Assembly: GCA_022225965.2 (NCBI GenBank)
Contig: JAKJXP020000008.1
Location: 620,001 to 684,000 of the forward strand
Direction of reading: 5' to 3'
DNA from: Diatrype stigma
Taxonomy: Eukaryota; Ascomycota; Sordariomycetes; Xylariales; Diatrypaceae
DNA: 64,000 nt
A model generated the notes under the pieces. The model saw only the letters and a list, made by a program, of their open reading frames with translations. It did no database searches and was not told where the DNA came from. Shown one piece after another: positions 1-11,146 of the stretch. A program made the translations under genes and the position numbers. Numbering within the stretch: the first letter of the stretch is position 1; each line of letters opens with the position of its first letter.

Positions 1-272
1 GTCAATGAACGACTATTGGCTGAGAATTGTTAGCTCGGAGCTCCATCCAGCTAAGCTTCTATCAAGCTAGCGGCATCCTGTAGTGCCCCACTGTCGGAGC
101 TTCCCTTCACCAAGACCGACAACTTTTTTTTCTTCTCCAATGGAAGAACGGCTCAAATCATACTCGATGTCCATGATGTTGGTCTGCTTGCAATAACCAA
201 TCTGCACTGCGATCAGCTTCAGTTCAGAAGACTACCTAAGTGTAGTTACTACCACCATACATACGAGCGCCA

Positions 273-3200
273 ATGGCTTCTCACTTTCAAATCCAGAAGC
301 CTTATGTGCTCACCACACTGCCGCGTCCCCTTGACCCGACAACTGGGCGCTATGCCGTCAGTGAGGTTTATGGGTCAACACCAGGGTCAAAGAAAAGGAA
401 GAGGGCCGAGCTGACCGTGGGAACCGATGGGGACTCGATCAACATCTACGAGGTTAGTGAGCACCCTCATAAACTGCGACAGTCTATTTCCCCCAAGTTC
501 TAACCATTGGATCGCAAACAGGTTTCTTCAGCCAGACTTGTTACGTCGTACCCAATTCCTCCGCAGGCTAGCTTTACCTGCCCTCCGAGCTCTGTTCGGC
601 GAAGATACCTCGACAGCAAAGAGGTGGCAAGATACACATATGTCTCTACCCACGAACACCCCTCTCATAAAATCACCCTCTTCAAAGATCTTGTTGCTCG
701 CTCCGGTGAGACAACTTCGAAAACCGAATCGATAAACCTAGGCCCTGGCCAAGCGGTCACCTTCCTATCGCCCATCAAGCCCTTGCGCAATGAACCAGGC
801 GTTGCGAACGACTCTCTAAGAGAAGAGCTAGTTGTCGTCCGCGGAGATGGTGAGATCATTGGCCTTGATATCGAGTCTTTGCAGAAGAAGTGGGTTTCAC
901 CGTCCAAGACGCTCTACAAAGGCGTTGTCGACAGCTCGGCTGGACTCCATGGTACTTCGACTTCGAATTCGAAAGATGACTTCAAGGTCGAGTTCTGTTG
1001 TTCCGCACTCGCCTCCGATGTTGTGCAGGGGATATTCAAGGGAAATGAGGAGTTGCTCAGTCTCTTCCCCGGCGAGAGGCTGGAGAACAAAACAGACTCG
1101 GAGGTTCTCGTACTTATCTCAAGCCATGGCGCGGACGATAACAAGATTCGCAACTTTCATGTTGTCGGACTATCGCCACAGAGTGCGTCGCATACTGGGC
1201 AACGTGTTACAATTTTGTATACCGGACCCCTCCCTGCCCGACCTCACCAGACTAAGAGCGGTTTATCCTATCACCTAGATGCTCTATCGGGAACTTTCTT
1301 GGAACTCGATGACCAAACTCTTGCCACCTATGACCTAACTACCAGTGTGCCACGAGTCTCAACTGAGGTAGCCCTCGGGGAAACTTCTTCGTTCTTGCGG
1401 CTAAGCAAAACCTCGCTGCTCTCGTCAAGCGGGAATAAGCTCAAAGTCTACAACCCTGTTTACAGATCACTACAAAGCTCAACCACGATCGAACTAGAAG
1501 GGCAATCTCAGGTCTCCATCGATGGCGCATCTATTCCAGCAAAATGTCAATTGGTCGCATACTTCTCGCGTCTTGAGCTAGCCATTGCGATTATCAACTC
1601 TAACTTGGTGGCAATTCAACTGGAAGCTCCCAAGACAAGGGCAAAGAAGCGCCGGGCTGAGGGTCTGCTTATCGATTCCATAGGACGTGGTGTACCGTCG
1701 GTAGACCGGGACCAAACCACCAGTGCGAAAGAAGTATCCACGAAGTCGGCCTTCTCCCGATACCTCCCAGGCTCTGTCAAGGGAGACTACTGGGAGAAGT
1801 GGAATGCTCAGAGGTTATTAGCTGATGGTTTGCTTAATTCCAATGACGTCGCTGGTCTAGAGAAGTTTCTGGCGGAGAAGTTCGGGGTTGCAATCCGCGA
1901 AAAGGAACCAACTAGTATTCAGGATGCTGTCGGAGAAGATGCCAATGTTTTGGAAACACTTCCCCGTTGGAAATGGCCGAAGAATAGAACCGCATACCCA
2001 TACGCCGATAGGAGATGGATTCTATATGCAATCAGCCGAGCGTTCGAGTGGAATAGTGCTCTCCCTGATGATGAGACGATCCCACGACTCGTCTGTCAGC
2101 TGCCCCAGAGCAACATTGTCAATTACCTCGTTGATGCCGGGCATATGACGTTATCCAATATCAAATCTGCGTTCAAGCTGAACATGAACGAGACCGAAAA
2201 GACAGACTCATTTATCGCAGAGCAACTCATCACACGCCTTGTCGACCTCGACCCATCATTCGCTCTCTTAAGCGCCTACATCTCCGCCACCACACTGGAC
2301 TCGACCGAGCTCCTACTTGCCGTGCGCATCATCATGCGAAGCCTCGAGTTAATTCAAGACCGTCATCAGAACCCGCCGAAACTGCTCGCAGATAGCGCCG
2401 ACTCCGCAACGACGGAAGCGGTGACGGCGGACAACGACAACGACAACGACAATGACAACGGTGCCATCGGCATGGAGCTCGACAACCTCGAGGAGCAGAT
2501 CCAGAAGACGGAGTCGTACCTCAACAACTACAGCGGGGACGCGGGGGTCCGCGGCGCCGCCCTGAGCGCCGCCTTCGCCAAGCTCGGCGGCTGCCCCACG
2601 GGCGCGACCATTGGGGCACTCCGGGCCTCCTTCAAGCCCGAGGAGATCCTCTCCCTCGTCTACGTGCTGCGCGTCGAGCTCGTCAAGGGCGCCTGGACCT
2701 CGCGCTACCTCGACACGACCGACTTCGAACGTGACCCAAGGCTCGATGCGCCCCCCGACGGCGTCATCAAGCTGCTCGCCGACCTACTCGGCCGCTGCAT
2801 CGATGCCATCGGCCCCAGTGGCTGGCTCCTCAACGACGCGATCCTTGCGGGGAGCGCTGGAGTAGATGGCGGTGCTGGAGGTGAAGCAAGCGATTTCGTC
2901 GCTGCACTCAAGCTCGAAGTCAGCGCTGCGCTCGAGGGGCTCGAGGAGGCCGTCTACCTCCGCGGCATTGTTGGGGAGGCCGTTCGGTACTGCCAGGTTG
3001 TGGAGAAGCAGCAGCACCACCAAGGCCGCAACAACAATAGCGATGACACCGCGGTGGCCAACGTGACTGAAGGTGTTGTGAACAAGAACCAGCAACCTAT
3101 TATCCCGTTGCCCATTCACGAGCCGGGCGCCGAGGCCCTGCCGCTCGGCCTCAAGACCGGACGGGACAGGATCTCGGCGCAGAAGATCGCCGCGGGCGGC

Positions 3201-3287
3201 GAGATCGTCGAGAGGAGCGCCCGAGAGACGGGACACCTCAGGAGTCAGCAGGTGGGGGCGTACTCGCTGGAGAGGATCGCCATCTGA
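273..3287 (+). CDS. utp8: Utp8-like nucleolar protein (t-UTP/SSU processome)
   Basis: Two exons, 273-452 and 522-3287, joined across a 69-nt intron (GTTAGT donor, CAG acceptor) in phase 0, giving 981 aa. The start is the first ATG of a clean frame. The N-terminal half (about residues 1-400) has the look of a beta-propeller region: it opens with a conserved-looking IQKPYVL segment and a KKRKR basic patch near residue 41. A low-complexity Asp-Asn run lies at about 2430-2462, and the C-terminal half is helical. In yeast, Utp8 is a nucleolar t-UTP protein needed for pre-18S rRNA transcription and processing and is also linked to tRNA export; the same role here is inferred from family resemblance. 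The 3' half (after about 2400) is much more GC-rich than the 5' half. The assignment rests on recalled resemblance to filamentous-fungal Utp8 proteins, which are weakly conserved, so a propeller protein of another processome complex is possible. Confidence 0.68.
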
Positions 3288-4043
3288 GGGTTGCGATCGC
3301 GGCTGTAAATAGTAGCAAAAAGTAGTTGGGGTAGAAACATTACGTTGAAGTGGAAAGGTTTCGTGCGTGTAATTATGCATGCGTCCATGCTTGTTTATCT
3401 GGGCGTTGATGAAGCAATAGTCAAGTTGGGGTCGATAGGGGGAAGCTATGTAATCCAAGTGCTTAGACTAGATATCCCCCTGGTATCAAATGAGAGCTCC
3501 CGAATTGATGAATTGTCGACTACGTTCGTCCATATGCTTTGATTTACCTATACAGAAATCTGCACATGACCCTTTCGTATGACATCCATCTTTACTGTCT
3601 ATATAAAAGGCTACCTACCTTCAGCTCTTTCACAGGTGGTCGGTCGCCCAGTCCTCTCAACATCCTGTTAGCTGGCTGATCAGGTCAAGTTTGTGGTTAC
3701 CTATGCCGGTCAATAGCCGAAAAGCACAACCCCTCTAACCATCATGAATCTTGGATCATCGTTGTACTCATCCTTTTCCATTAAGCCAAGAAAAGAAGAA
3801 AGAAATCAAAAAGGGATAGATGTTTGCATCTCTAGTTATAAGAAGTTAGTGGGGGCCGGGACTTCGTTGGTTCGGTAGTCTACCTACTCTGCTACTTTGT
3901 AGCCTCACCGCAATAGGAGGGGCTCAGGGGCAATTTTACCTTACCAGCCCTTACCCACCAGCCCACTTCTGAGTGGATAGATCGCCCGTTGGCCAGACTG
4001 GCCTTATAAAGCCCAATATGAAAATTGTTTTCAACAACAAATA
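3288..4043. other. Intergenic, utp8 to tRNA-Pro
   Basis: No gene seen. The stretch holds the presumed 3' UTR of the Utp8-like gene and the upstream flank of the tRNA. Short open frames here lack coding character. Confidence 0.6.
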
Positions 4044-4140
4044 GCCCGGATGGTTTAGTGGTATAATTCTCGCTTAGGGTTCCAAACTTCCTAAGTTACA
4101 CATTTGCGAGAGGTCCCAGGTTCGATCCCTGGTTCGGGCC
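4044..4140 (+). tRNA. tRNA-Pro (anticodon AGG) with intron
   Basis: A full cloverleaf can be folded. The acceptor stem GCCCGGA (4044-4050) pairs with TTCGGGC (4133-4139) using one G-U pair. The D-arm carries GGTTTAGTGG. The anticodon stem CTCGC (4069-4073) pairs with GCGAG (4106-4110). The T-arm is CCAGG-TTCGATC-CCTGG. The anticodon AGG is at 4076-4078. A 25-nt intron (4080-4104) sits after position 37, the standard site for eukaryotic nuclear tRNA introns, leaving a 72-nt mature tRNA before CCA addition. The internal TTCGATC box B and a downstream T run fit RNA polymerase III transcription. Confidence 0.95.
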
Positions 4141-4143
4141 TTG

Positions 4144-4150
4144 TTTTTTT
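4144..4150 (+). terminator. Pol III terminator of tRNA-Pro
   Basis: A run of seven T begins four bases after the tRNA 3' end and is followed by a second T run, the normal RNA polymerase III stop signal. Confidence 0.8.
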
Positions 4151-4525
4151 CTTTTTTCTTTGGTGTTCTGAATCTTCTGGTTTAGATCTGTCTTCTTCTT
4201 TTTGCTTGCTGCATGATGCACCCTTTCCTTCTCGCCCGCCTCTTTGGTTACCTCCGTTCAAGCATGACCAGTCCTGCGTGTGGCTATGCTTCAAACTGCG
4301 CATTCCCACTAGGGTTCAAGATATCGGTATCTATATAAGTAGTCTTTACTACCTGACCATATAGTAGTTGTTCATGTTCTATTCTCTTTCCTGTAGTATT
4401 AACGGAGCTGATCCTTCTGACATCTCTCTCCACCATCCGTTGAACTGATTGAACCTTTCGAATATTGCAAGCTACGGGTAGGCCGTCTGGGTGGTAGGCT
4501 GGTCTTGCCAGCTTGCCCACTTACA

Positions 4526-5569
4526 ATGTTCGGCAGCCAGCAGAGATCCAACACAAGCGGTCTCGAGGCGCTTCTCCACCGGCCGCGCCCGACGGCCTGG
4601 CAGCAGTTCCTGCGCCGCCCTTGCGTCTATCTAGCCCGCGAACTTTACAACAGGCGGCAGCAATCGTCTGCTGTCCTGCCACTGGCACCACCACCATCAC
4701 TGCCACCTCAAGCGGGTTCAGACCCGGTGTCGGTCGTCTGCATCTCCGACACGCATAACACCCAGCCCGCGCTCCCGGACGGCGACATCCTCATCCACGC
4801 GGGCGACCTGACGCAGTCCGGCACATTCCAGGAGCTGGAGGTCGCCATCGCCTGGCTGCGCCGCCAGCCCCACCCTATCAAGATCGTGGTCGCGGGCAAC
4901 CACGACCTGCTGCTGGATGCCGACCGTGATAATCATAACGGTGTAGCGTCCGCTGGTGATGATGTCGATGCGGCGGCGCTGCGCCGGTCGCTAGACTGGG
5001 GAGACATCATCTACCTGGAGGACGAGGAGACGACTGTGACCGTAACTTGCAACAACAACAACAACAGCAACAGCAACGGCCAGCGCCGTCTCCGCCACCT
5101 GCGCGTCTACGGCAGCCCGCGCACGCCCCGCCACGGCAGCTGGGCGTTCCAGTACCCACGAGAGACGGACGTCTGGGCCAGCGAGAAGCATGCGGTGCCG
5201 GGCGGCGTCGACGTGCTGGTGACGCACGGCCCGCCGCAGGGGCACCTCGACGCGGCCGCGGGGCTGGGGTGCGCGCACCTGCTGGGGGCGCTGTGGGGGG
5301 CGCGGCCGCGGCCGCGGCTGCACGTGTTCGGGCACGTGCACGAGGGGGGCGCGGGCGTCGAGGCGCTGCGGTTCGACGGGCTGCAGGCGGCGTACGAGCG
5401 CACGGTCGCGGCTGGGGGCGGGGTGTGGAATCTCGTGCGCACTGCGGCGCACTTCGTGCTCGCGCTGCTGGGCCCTGCGGTGGAGGCGCAGTCGCTGCTC
5501 GTCAATGCGGCTATGGTCGGTGGGCTGCGGGATGAGGAGCGTCGGGTGCCGGTGAAAGTTTTCATTTGA
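4526..5569 (+). CDS. Calcineurin-like metallophosphoesterase
   Basis: Single exon, 347 aa, starting at the first ATG of the frame. The five metallophosphoesterase motifs are in order: SDTHN (residues 74-78), GD in HAGDLTQSG (93-94), GNHD (124-127), TH in LVTHGPP (233-234) and GHVH (269-272). These residues ligate two metal ions in the family, so the enzyme should hydrolyse a phosphoester; the substrate cannot be told. The arrangement resembles the small UPF0046/MPPED-like group of eukaryotic phosphoesterases. A poly-Asn/Ser stretch (about 175-185) interrupts the domain. The second half of the gene is very GC-rich. No signal peptide is evident, though residues near 30-45 are hydrophobic and basic. 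Confidence 0.85.
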   Translation: MFGSQQRSNTSGLEALLHRPRPTAWQQFLRRPCVYLARELYNRRQQSSAVLPLAPPPSLPPQAGSDPVSVVCISDTHNTQPALPDGDILIHAGDLTQSGTFQELEVAIAWLRRQPHPIKIVVAGNHDLLLDADRDNHNGVASAGDDVDAAALRRSLDWGDIIYLEDEETTVTVTCNNNNNSNSNGQRRLRHLRVYGSPRTPRHGSWAFQYPRETDVWASEKHAVPGGVDVLVTHGPPQGHLDAAAGLGCAHLLGALWGARPRPRLHVFGHVHEGGAGVEALRFDGLQAAYERTVAAGGGVWNLVRTAAHFVLALLGPAVEAQSLLVNAAMVGGLRDEERRVPVKVFI

Positions 5570-6791
5570 GTAGAGATGAAGGAAAGTCTTTCGCAATCGG
5601 TACAGCTCTGTTTAGACAGTTAGTTGCTAAGCAGAGCAATGGTGGGCTGCTTCCGGAAGAAGCCTCCTATTCATGAGATGAGCTATTGGTTGGGGGCCTG
5701 CTGAGTTCTCTGGTATGGAAGAACCTCCCAAGAGGCTGCTACATGAAGTGGGTGATAACTCATTGCTGCTTCAGTACAAGCATTGATATCTCCAGCACCA
5801 CTACTACTACCACCTATTTACCTCTTCATGGGATGGCAGATTAGAGGCCTTCTACACGCAAGGCTTGAGTCGATCAGTTGATCGATCGAAATAGGTAGGT
5901 ATTCATAGAATCACCATGTACTAGACAGAGAGAGCATGAAGATACTGTTTGTATTGTTGGCTGAATTCTTCCCCCCCGTGTAACTTGCGCGCGTACAGTC
6001 ACAGCTCATAAAGATCAGTATTGTGGCCCAATGATTTATCTACGGGCCTTTCCAGGATATCATTCAACTGGAATCATATGTGACTAAAACTATAGCATCG
6101 ACCATCGTGAATCACCAGTCTACTGATCGGGAACTCATCTTTGAACTGGTGCCTAAATTCACCCAAGGCCAGGAAATGAGAAACTGTGGAGCCAAACCCG
6201 GTGCTTGGGCGGCATTTCCAATTCGTTTCACAGACTCTGTAACTAAAAGACCGCGAGATTTACGAATGGCTGTGGATGGCCATTGATCGCAGAATCCATT
6301 GCTGGCTGGCACGTAGTATAGCCCAAATCTTTGGGTCTTAGCCAGGAACAGTGAGGACCCTATGGACTGACTACTAGGCTCAAGCCCCGTTAGGCAACAG
6401 AACTACCAGATGATCTACACCATTCTGGAGAAGATTGCGGTCTTTCCCGAGCGGGAGAAACCGTCTTCTTACGGGTCGCGACACGTCAGTCGCGCTGAAC
6501 TGTTGGCTGCCTGAAGAATATACCGAAAGGCTTCGGACTCCTGCGTTCGAAAGTGGATGATGGTTATGCTGCATCACCACTCCGCCATTCCTAGGATGCT
6601 TGGCAGCACGAAATGGGTTGCTTCCAATGCTGGCTGAGCGGCCGCAACCGTCCACGAATTATTATAAAGGAGTCCCTTCAGACACAGTTATGAGGTATTC
6701 TTCTTGAGTTTGTCCATCTCAAGTCTCACGAACTAAAGCCATAACAACAAGAATCCTTTATAACATCGGAACTTCTCTACTATACGCTATC
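5570..6791. other. Intergenic, phosphoesterase to secreted protein
   Basis: No supported gene. A TATAAAGG motif at about 6663-6670, some 125 bases before the next start codon, is a possible TATA box for the small secreted protein gene. Other short frames look random. Confidence 0.5.
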
Positions 6792-7283
6792 ATGTATTTC
6801 ACCAGTATCCTCGCCTCGACTCTCCTCGCAGTCGCTTCTGCTGCCACTATCCAGGTAAGTGACAGTCCTCCCACCATTCCGGCTGCTTGCCCATCCCCGA
6901 CATTGCGGAACTAACGCGGGAACCAGCGCCAGCAGCAGGCCCCCAACATCGCCGCCCGCGATTTCAACGGAGGCACCTGCACCTTCGAGATGGAGCAGTT
7001 CAAGGCGGCCGACCAGGACCTGGGCCACTTCGCCGGCCAATCTCTCGACGGCGCCGGAGAGCATGTCGGTTCCTTCGACCTCGAGTTCGACGGTGGGGGC
7101 TACCCGGTCGTGATCCGGTCGTTCCCGGAGTTCTTCCTGCTCGTCAAGGAGGACCACGACGATCTCGCCCCGATCCAGTACCAGTACCTGGCCCAGAAGT
7201 GGACGAGCGACGACGCGGAGCAGTGCACCCAGACGGAGTACTCGGGGCAGAGCCGAAACATTTCTTGCACCTTCGAGTGTTGA
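6792..7283 (+). CDS. Small secreted cysteine-containing protein
   Basis: Two exons, 6792-6854 and 6927-7283, with a 72-nt intron (GTAAGT donor, CTAAC branch site, CAG acceptor) in phase 0; 139 aa. The first 18 or so residues form a classic signal peptide (MYFTSILASTLLAVASA) with a likely cut after an Ala-x-Ala site. The intron falls just after it. The mature part is acidic, with four cysteines (TCTF, QCTQ, SCTF, and the final Cys) that could make two disulfides. No enzyme family is recognised. Size, secretion signal and cysteines fit the loose class of fungal effector-like secreted proteins, but function is unknown. Confidence 0.72.
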
Positions 7284-7485
7284 TTGGGTCTGAAGACATA
7301 CCTGAGCGGCGGTGACGGTAACCGGTACTCGATAACGAAACAGCTACAACACTCGTTGTTCCTTCTTTTCTGGTGGTAGTAAGCTATGAACCAACAAACA
7401 ATGTTTAGGGGTATAGCTGGTTGATGTATATAATACATATTAATGAAAAGGGGGTATATCTAGAAACGCCGATGCAGACTGAATT

Positions 7486-8403
7486 TCATGAACGGTCCAG
7501 TTGATTCATCTGCCAGTCTTTCAAGTCAAAAGTCCCCTCTTTCAGTTCGCTCGTATCTCCATCCCATATGAATGTCGTGCCCCAGACACTGCTTCCATCT
7601 TCCTTCTTGATGATACAACCCTTTTCCTTGTAGTTATTCGTCTCGTACTCTGCCAGCCGATCCTTCCTCTTCGCACCTTCCACCTCCCACATCATGCCGC
7701 GGACTACATTTCCCTGGGGACCGTTCTGCAGAGCAGGATACGGCCCCCACATTTTGACGTGGTAGCCGACAATGCTGGCAGGTTCAAGCTGTGGTCTCTC
7801 CCCCAGCCCGAGGACGCGTTGTAGGGTCGAAGCATCCATCAGGGAGCCGTAGAAGAAGTACGGCTTTTTCTTTTCCCGCTCTGCTGCTTCTTGCATTTCC
7901 ATGAGGTCCTTGTCCACATGCCATACATCACTGTCGCCAGCAGCCAGGAACTTCCGTGCCATGGGTGATGGACCGTCTGGTCTTGCCGGCCGTTTTGGGT
8001 CTCTAGGAACAGCCTCGAGCTCTCCAGTAGCGACCTCGAAGTTTCCAGGATCGGGCCCCAGATCTTCACGATCGTTCTCAGGATCCTCGGAGCCAGTCTC
8101 AAGATCGTTGGGGCTGGCTTGATCTGTCAAGCCCAGTTCCTCCCTGCATATCTTCTTGAGGTTCCCTTCGTGAGTGTTGAGAAGGCCGTGTACTCGAATC
8201 TTCAGACGATCGCATTCCGACTCAAACCGAATATTTGCGGCCAACGACGAATACTCGACATCTGTGCCAAGGGACTTGGCATACGCGACGATGGCCAGTT
8301 CAAGCTTTTTGTCGATAAGATTGTAGATGCTGTCCAGTATGTCTTGCCTCTGCGAATCATCCGCCCTCGCTTCAGCCTCTGCATTACCTCCGTTTGCAGA
8401 CAT
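7486..8403 (-). CDS. AIG2-like (gamma-glutamylcyclotransferase fold) protein
   Basis: Single exon, 305 aa, with an ATG at 8403. Residues about 182-290 form an AIG2-like/GGCT domain: it begins with the signature PYFFYGSLMD (181-190) and ends with an LAEYETNNY segment like the conserved acidic strand of the family. GGCT-fold enzymes release 5-oxoproline from gamma-glutamyl amines or peptides, but many fungal AIG2-like proteins have no known substrate. The first 180 residues are unusual for the family: a helical stretch with an acidic linker (about 95-130) rich in Asp, Glu and Pro. The gene is convergent with the small secreted protein gene, with about 200 bases between stop codons. Confidence 0.82.
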   Translation of the reverse strand: MSANGGNAEAEARADDSQRQDILDSIYNLIDKKLELAIVAYAKSLGTDVEYSSLAANIRFESECDRLKIRVHGLLNTHEGNLKKICREELGLTDQASPNDLETGSEDPENDREDLGPDPGNFEVATGELEAVPRDPKRPARPDGPSPMARKFLAAGDSDVWHVDKDLMEMQEAAEREKKKPYFFYGSLMDASTLQRVLGLGERPQLEPASIVGYHVKMWGPYPALQNGPQGNVVRGMMWEVEGAKRKDRLAEYETNNYKEKGCIIKKEDGSSVWGTTFIWDGDTSELKEGTFDLKDWQMNQLDRS

Positions 8404-9926
8404 GATAAGATCATCGGGGGTGATATTGGCTTGTTCTATACGCTCACGACAAGCAGGGTAATGGCTCCCAATGTTCGCAGCAAACAGCTCCGTCGACGCA
8501 GCGCTGGTATTTTCGAACTGTTTTTGCCGTCTGTGTCCTTGATAGTGCGTAACTTTATCAACTTAGAATGGAAGCAACGCATATAAAGAACACGAAATTG
8601 GGTCGTGGTCATCCGCACTAGTAGGTAGAGTTGAAGGAGTCATAGTAGTTGGGCATTGGATGCAAGTAAACGATACAGTTTGACACCCACAACCCTCCTG
8701 TGAAGCAGTGCAATTATATCTCGTTGGTATTACCCGTAACAGTGGCGGAGCTACTGCATGTTGGCGCTTGTCGGCTTTCGCCGGGATCAACCACTCATGC
8801 TTTTAAGCGCCCGCATGTATGGAAATCATCACTTGACCAAGGCTTTATTGAATAGGTAGTCCCCCCAGGCTCTTATAGCTTAGTACGTATGTATATAGCT
8901 AGAGGTTATACAGCACAGCCTAGTTCCCAACTATATACGATATTATAGCGGGATGTGGAAGGGCTGAAGGCTTTTGTCAGGGAAGGGTTGGTTTATGGGA
9001 TGAGTGATCCTTGCTTCATTGCTCCTATTTTCCATGGGAAGTCTGGGCTTTTGCAATCGATGTCGGTTCGGAGAATCGACGGGAACCTATTGAAGAAGAA
9101 TATGAAGCAGGACCAGAAGAAAAACGGTATGATGTAGAAATTCAAGAAGTTTAGTACGGCACCATAGTTTGGGTTTTGGCTATGACAGCGTTAGTTTAGG
9201 GGCTTGTATACTATACTTGGTGAATGGTATCTCCTGTTTTCAATGCGTCACTTTCGGGAAATCACCCTAGCCCTATTAAGACTTGTTTGGCTCATATACG
9301 CCAACTTGGTTGGAAAAGAGCATGTAGAAGCTGGAACCTGGGGGATGCCCAATGTGCATATTGACCCACTATCCAAGTAGGAATGCATAGTCTACCACCC
9401 CCCTGGGAACGTATAGGTATTCAATACGTAGCGTCGAGAACAGTTCTAATTTGCTCCTACTTACAGGTTGAACGTTCCCCCCCTTTTCCTTAGCTAGATG
9501 CCGAAGTCTTTCAACGATGAAATGGTTCAGTGCACGAAGTGCAACATCAGGTTCAAGTGATAGGTGAGTACCAAAATAGGGGTGGGTCTTCGGCGATACT
9601 TGGCTCCTGAGAAAATGCGCGAGCGCCAAAAAGGTTCATGGTTGCTGTAGTATTGATGGCCTACCTTCATCACGGTTGGTCGTTTGACCTAATATAGAGT
9701 TAGACTTGCCTACAGCAATCCGTGCACTGAAAAGAACGATGTCTTCTCGCCCAATCACCAATATTTTACACTGGATTAGGTCAAAATAGGGTCTTTTCGA
9801 TTGGGGAGACCCCGCAACCAGAAACCGTTAGGTACGTCATGTACCGCCACGTAGCAGAGTCCGATTGTAGCCTAACCGTCTGTTTCCAGTCAACATGCTT
9901 CCTAAGTCTGCTTTCTTCGGTTTCCC
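8404..9926. other. Intergenic, no gene seen
   Basis: 1.5 kb between divergent genes (AIG2-like and the AIG1-type GTPase). Short frames at 8955-9137 and 9369-9629 are not supported: the second has no ATG. Confidence 0.5.
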
Positions 9927-11146
9927 ATGAGAACTTTGGCCTCAAGAACGAAGAAGGACGCATACAAAGCTTCCAAAATGGTTACCAAACACGACTACCC
10001 CAGCAGCTCTGACGACGAGTACTCTGTGATAAACGGAGAAGACAGCAGTGACAAGAAATCGAGTTATCTCAGAGATGGTCTGAAGGCGGTGTCGTCTATG
10101 TATAAGCAGTGGGGCAGTAAAGATGCTTTGATCGCTGTTATGGGGTAAGAAACAATGCAAAGCCCGCTGAGCTAGCTTGAGGCTCTTGGAGAACTGGTCC
10201 TAATACGATATGCAGTATGACTGGGTCCGGAAAAACGACCTTCATCTCTCGGGTTACTGGACGGACGGACCTGAAGATCGGATACGACCTTAGCTCGTGT
10301 AAGATAAATGGCCCCCACCGTCACCATGCCGCATGATAGCAACCGATCAACGCTAATACCATCTCCAAAGGCACCCAAGAGATCGAGGTCGTGGAGACCA
10401 AGATCGACGACCGCGTCGTCCGCTTCGTGGACACGCCCGGGTTCTCGGACACGCACCTGTCGGACACGGAGGTGCTGGAGATGATCGCCGACTACCTGGC
10501 GGCGGCGTACTCGCAGAAGATGCGGCTGTCGGGGATCATCTACCTGCACCCGATCTCGGACAACCGGTTCACGCACCACATGGCCAAGAACCTGGAGATG
10601 TTCAAGAAGCTGACGGGGCAGAAGAACCTGAAGAACGTGGTGCTGACGACGAGCATGTGGGACCGCGTGGGCGAGGTCGAGGGCGGGCGGCGCGAGATCC
10701 AGCTGCGCGAGACGTACTGGAACCTGCTCCTGGCGTTCGGGGCCAAGATGGGGCGGTTCGACGGCACGGCGCGGGCGGCGCGCGAGGTCGCGTCCGAGTT
10801 CCTGGGCGCCAACGCCGAGCCCTTCTACGTGCAGCTGCAGGAGGAGATGGGCAAGGGCCACAAGTCGCTCAAGGACACGGCCGCGGGCCAGGAGATCATG
10901 CAGGAGCTCGCCCGCCTGCGCGAGAAGCACGAGCAGGAGCTCAAGGAGATGAAGGATATGATGATGCGCACCTCGGCCGAGGAGAACAAGGCCGCCGCCG
11001 ACGCCGTCGCCGCCCACTACAAGAAGATGCTGCAGGACATGGAGAAGACCCTCGCCGACGAGCGCCGCATGAACTCCGAGGCCGTGCAGTCACTGAACGA
11101 GAGGATCCAGGCCCTCGAGAATAGGGGTGGATGCGCCATCATGTGA
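9927..11146 (+). CDS. AIG1-type P-loop GTPase with C-terminal CaaX box
   Basis: Three exons, 9927-10144, 10216-10298 and 10371-11146, with 71- and 72-nt introns (both GTAAGA donors); 358 aa. Translation may instead start at the second ATG (9978), giving 341 aa. The first intron splits the P-loop, which reads GMTGSGKTT after splicing. The G3 motif is DTPG (in VDTPGFSDT), and TTSMWD is the likely G4 position. This is the AIG1/Toc34-like class of septin-related GTPases. After the G domain comes a long charged coiled coil (about the last 110 residues), and the protein ends in CAIM, a good prenylation motif. Membrane tethering by a lipid is therefore inferred. The third exon is very GC-rich. The biological role is unknown. 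Confidence 0.85.

Noticed and set aside
5047..5535. 162-codon Arg/Ala-rich plus-strand frame
   Set aside because: Out-of-frame shadow of the GC-rich phosphoesterase gene.
9369..9629. 86-codon minus-strand frame with a helical stretch (ALNHFIVERLRHLAKEKGG)
   Set aside because: It has no ATG and no recognised family; possibly a relic but not supportable.
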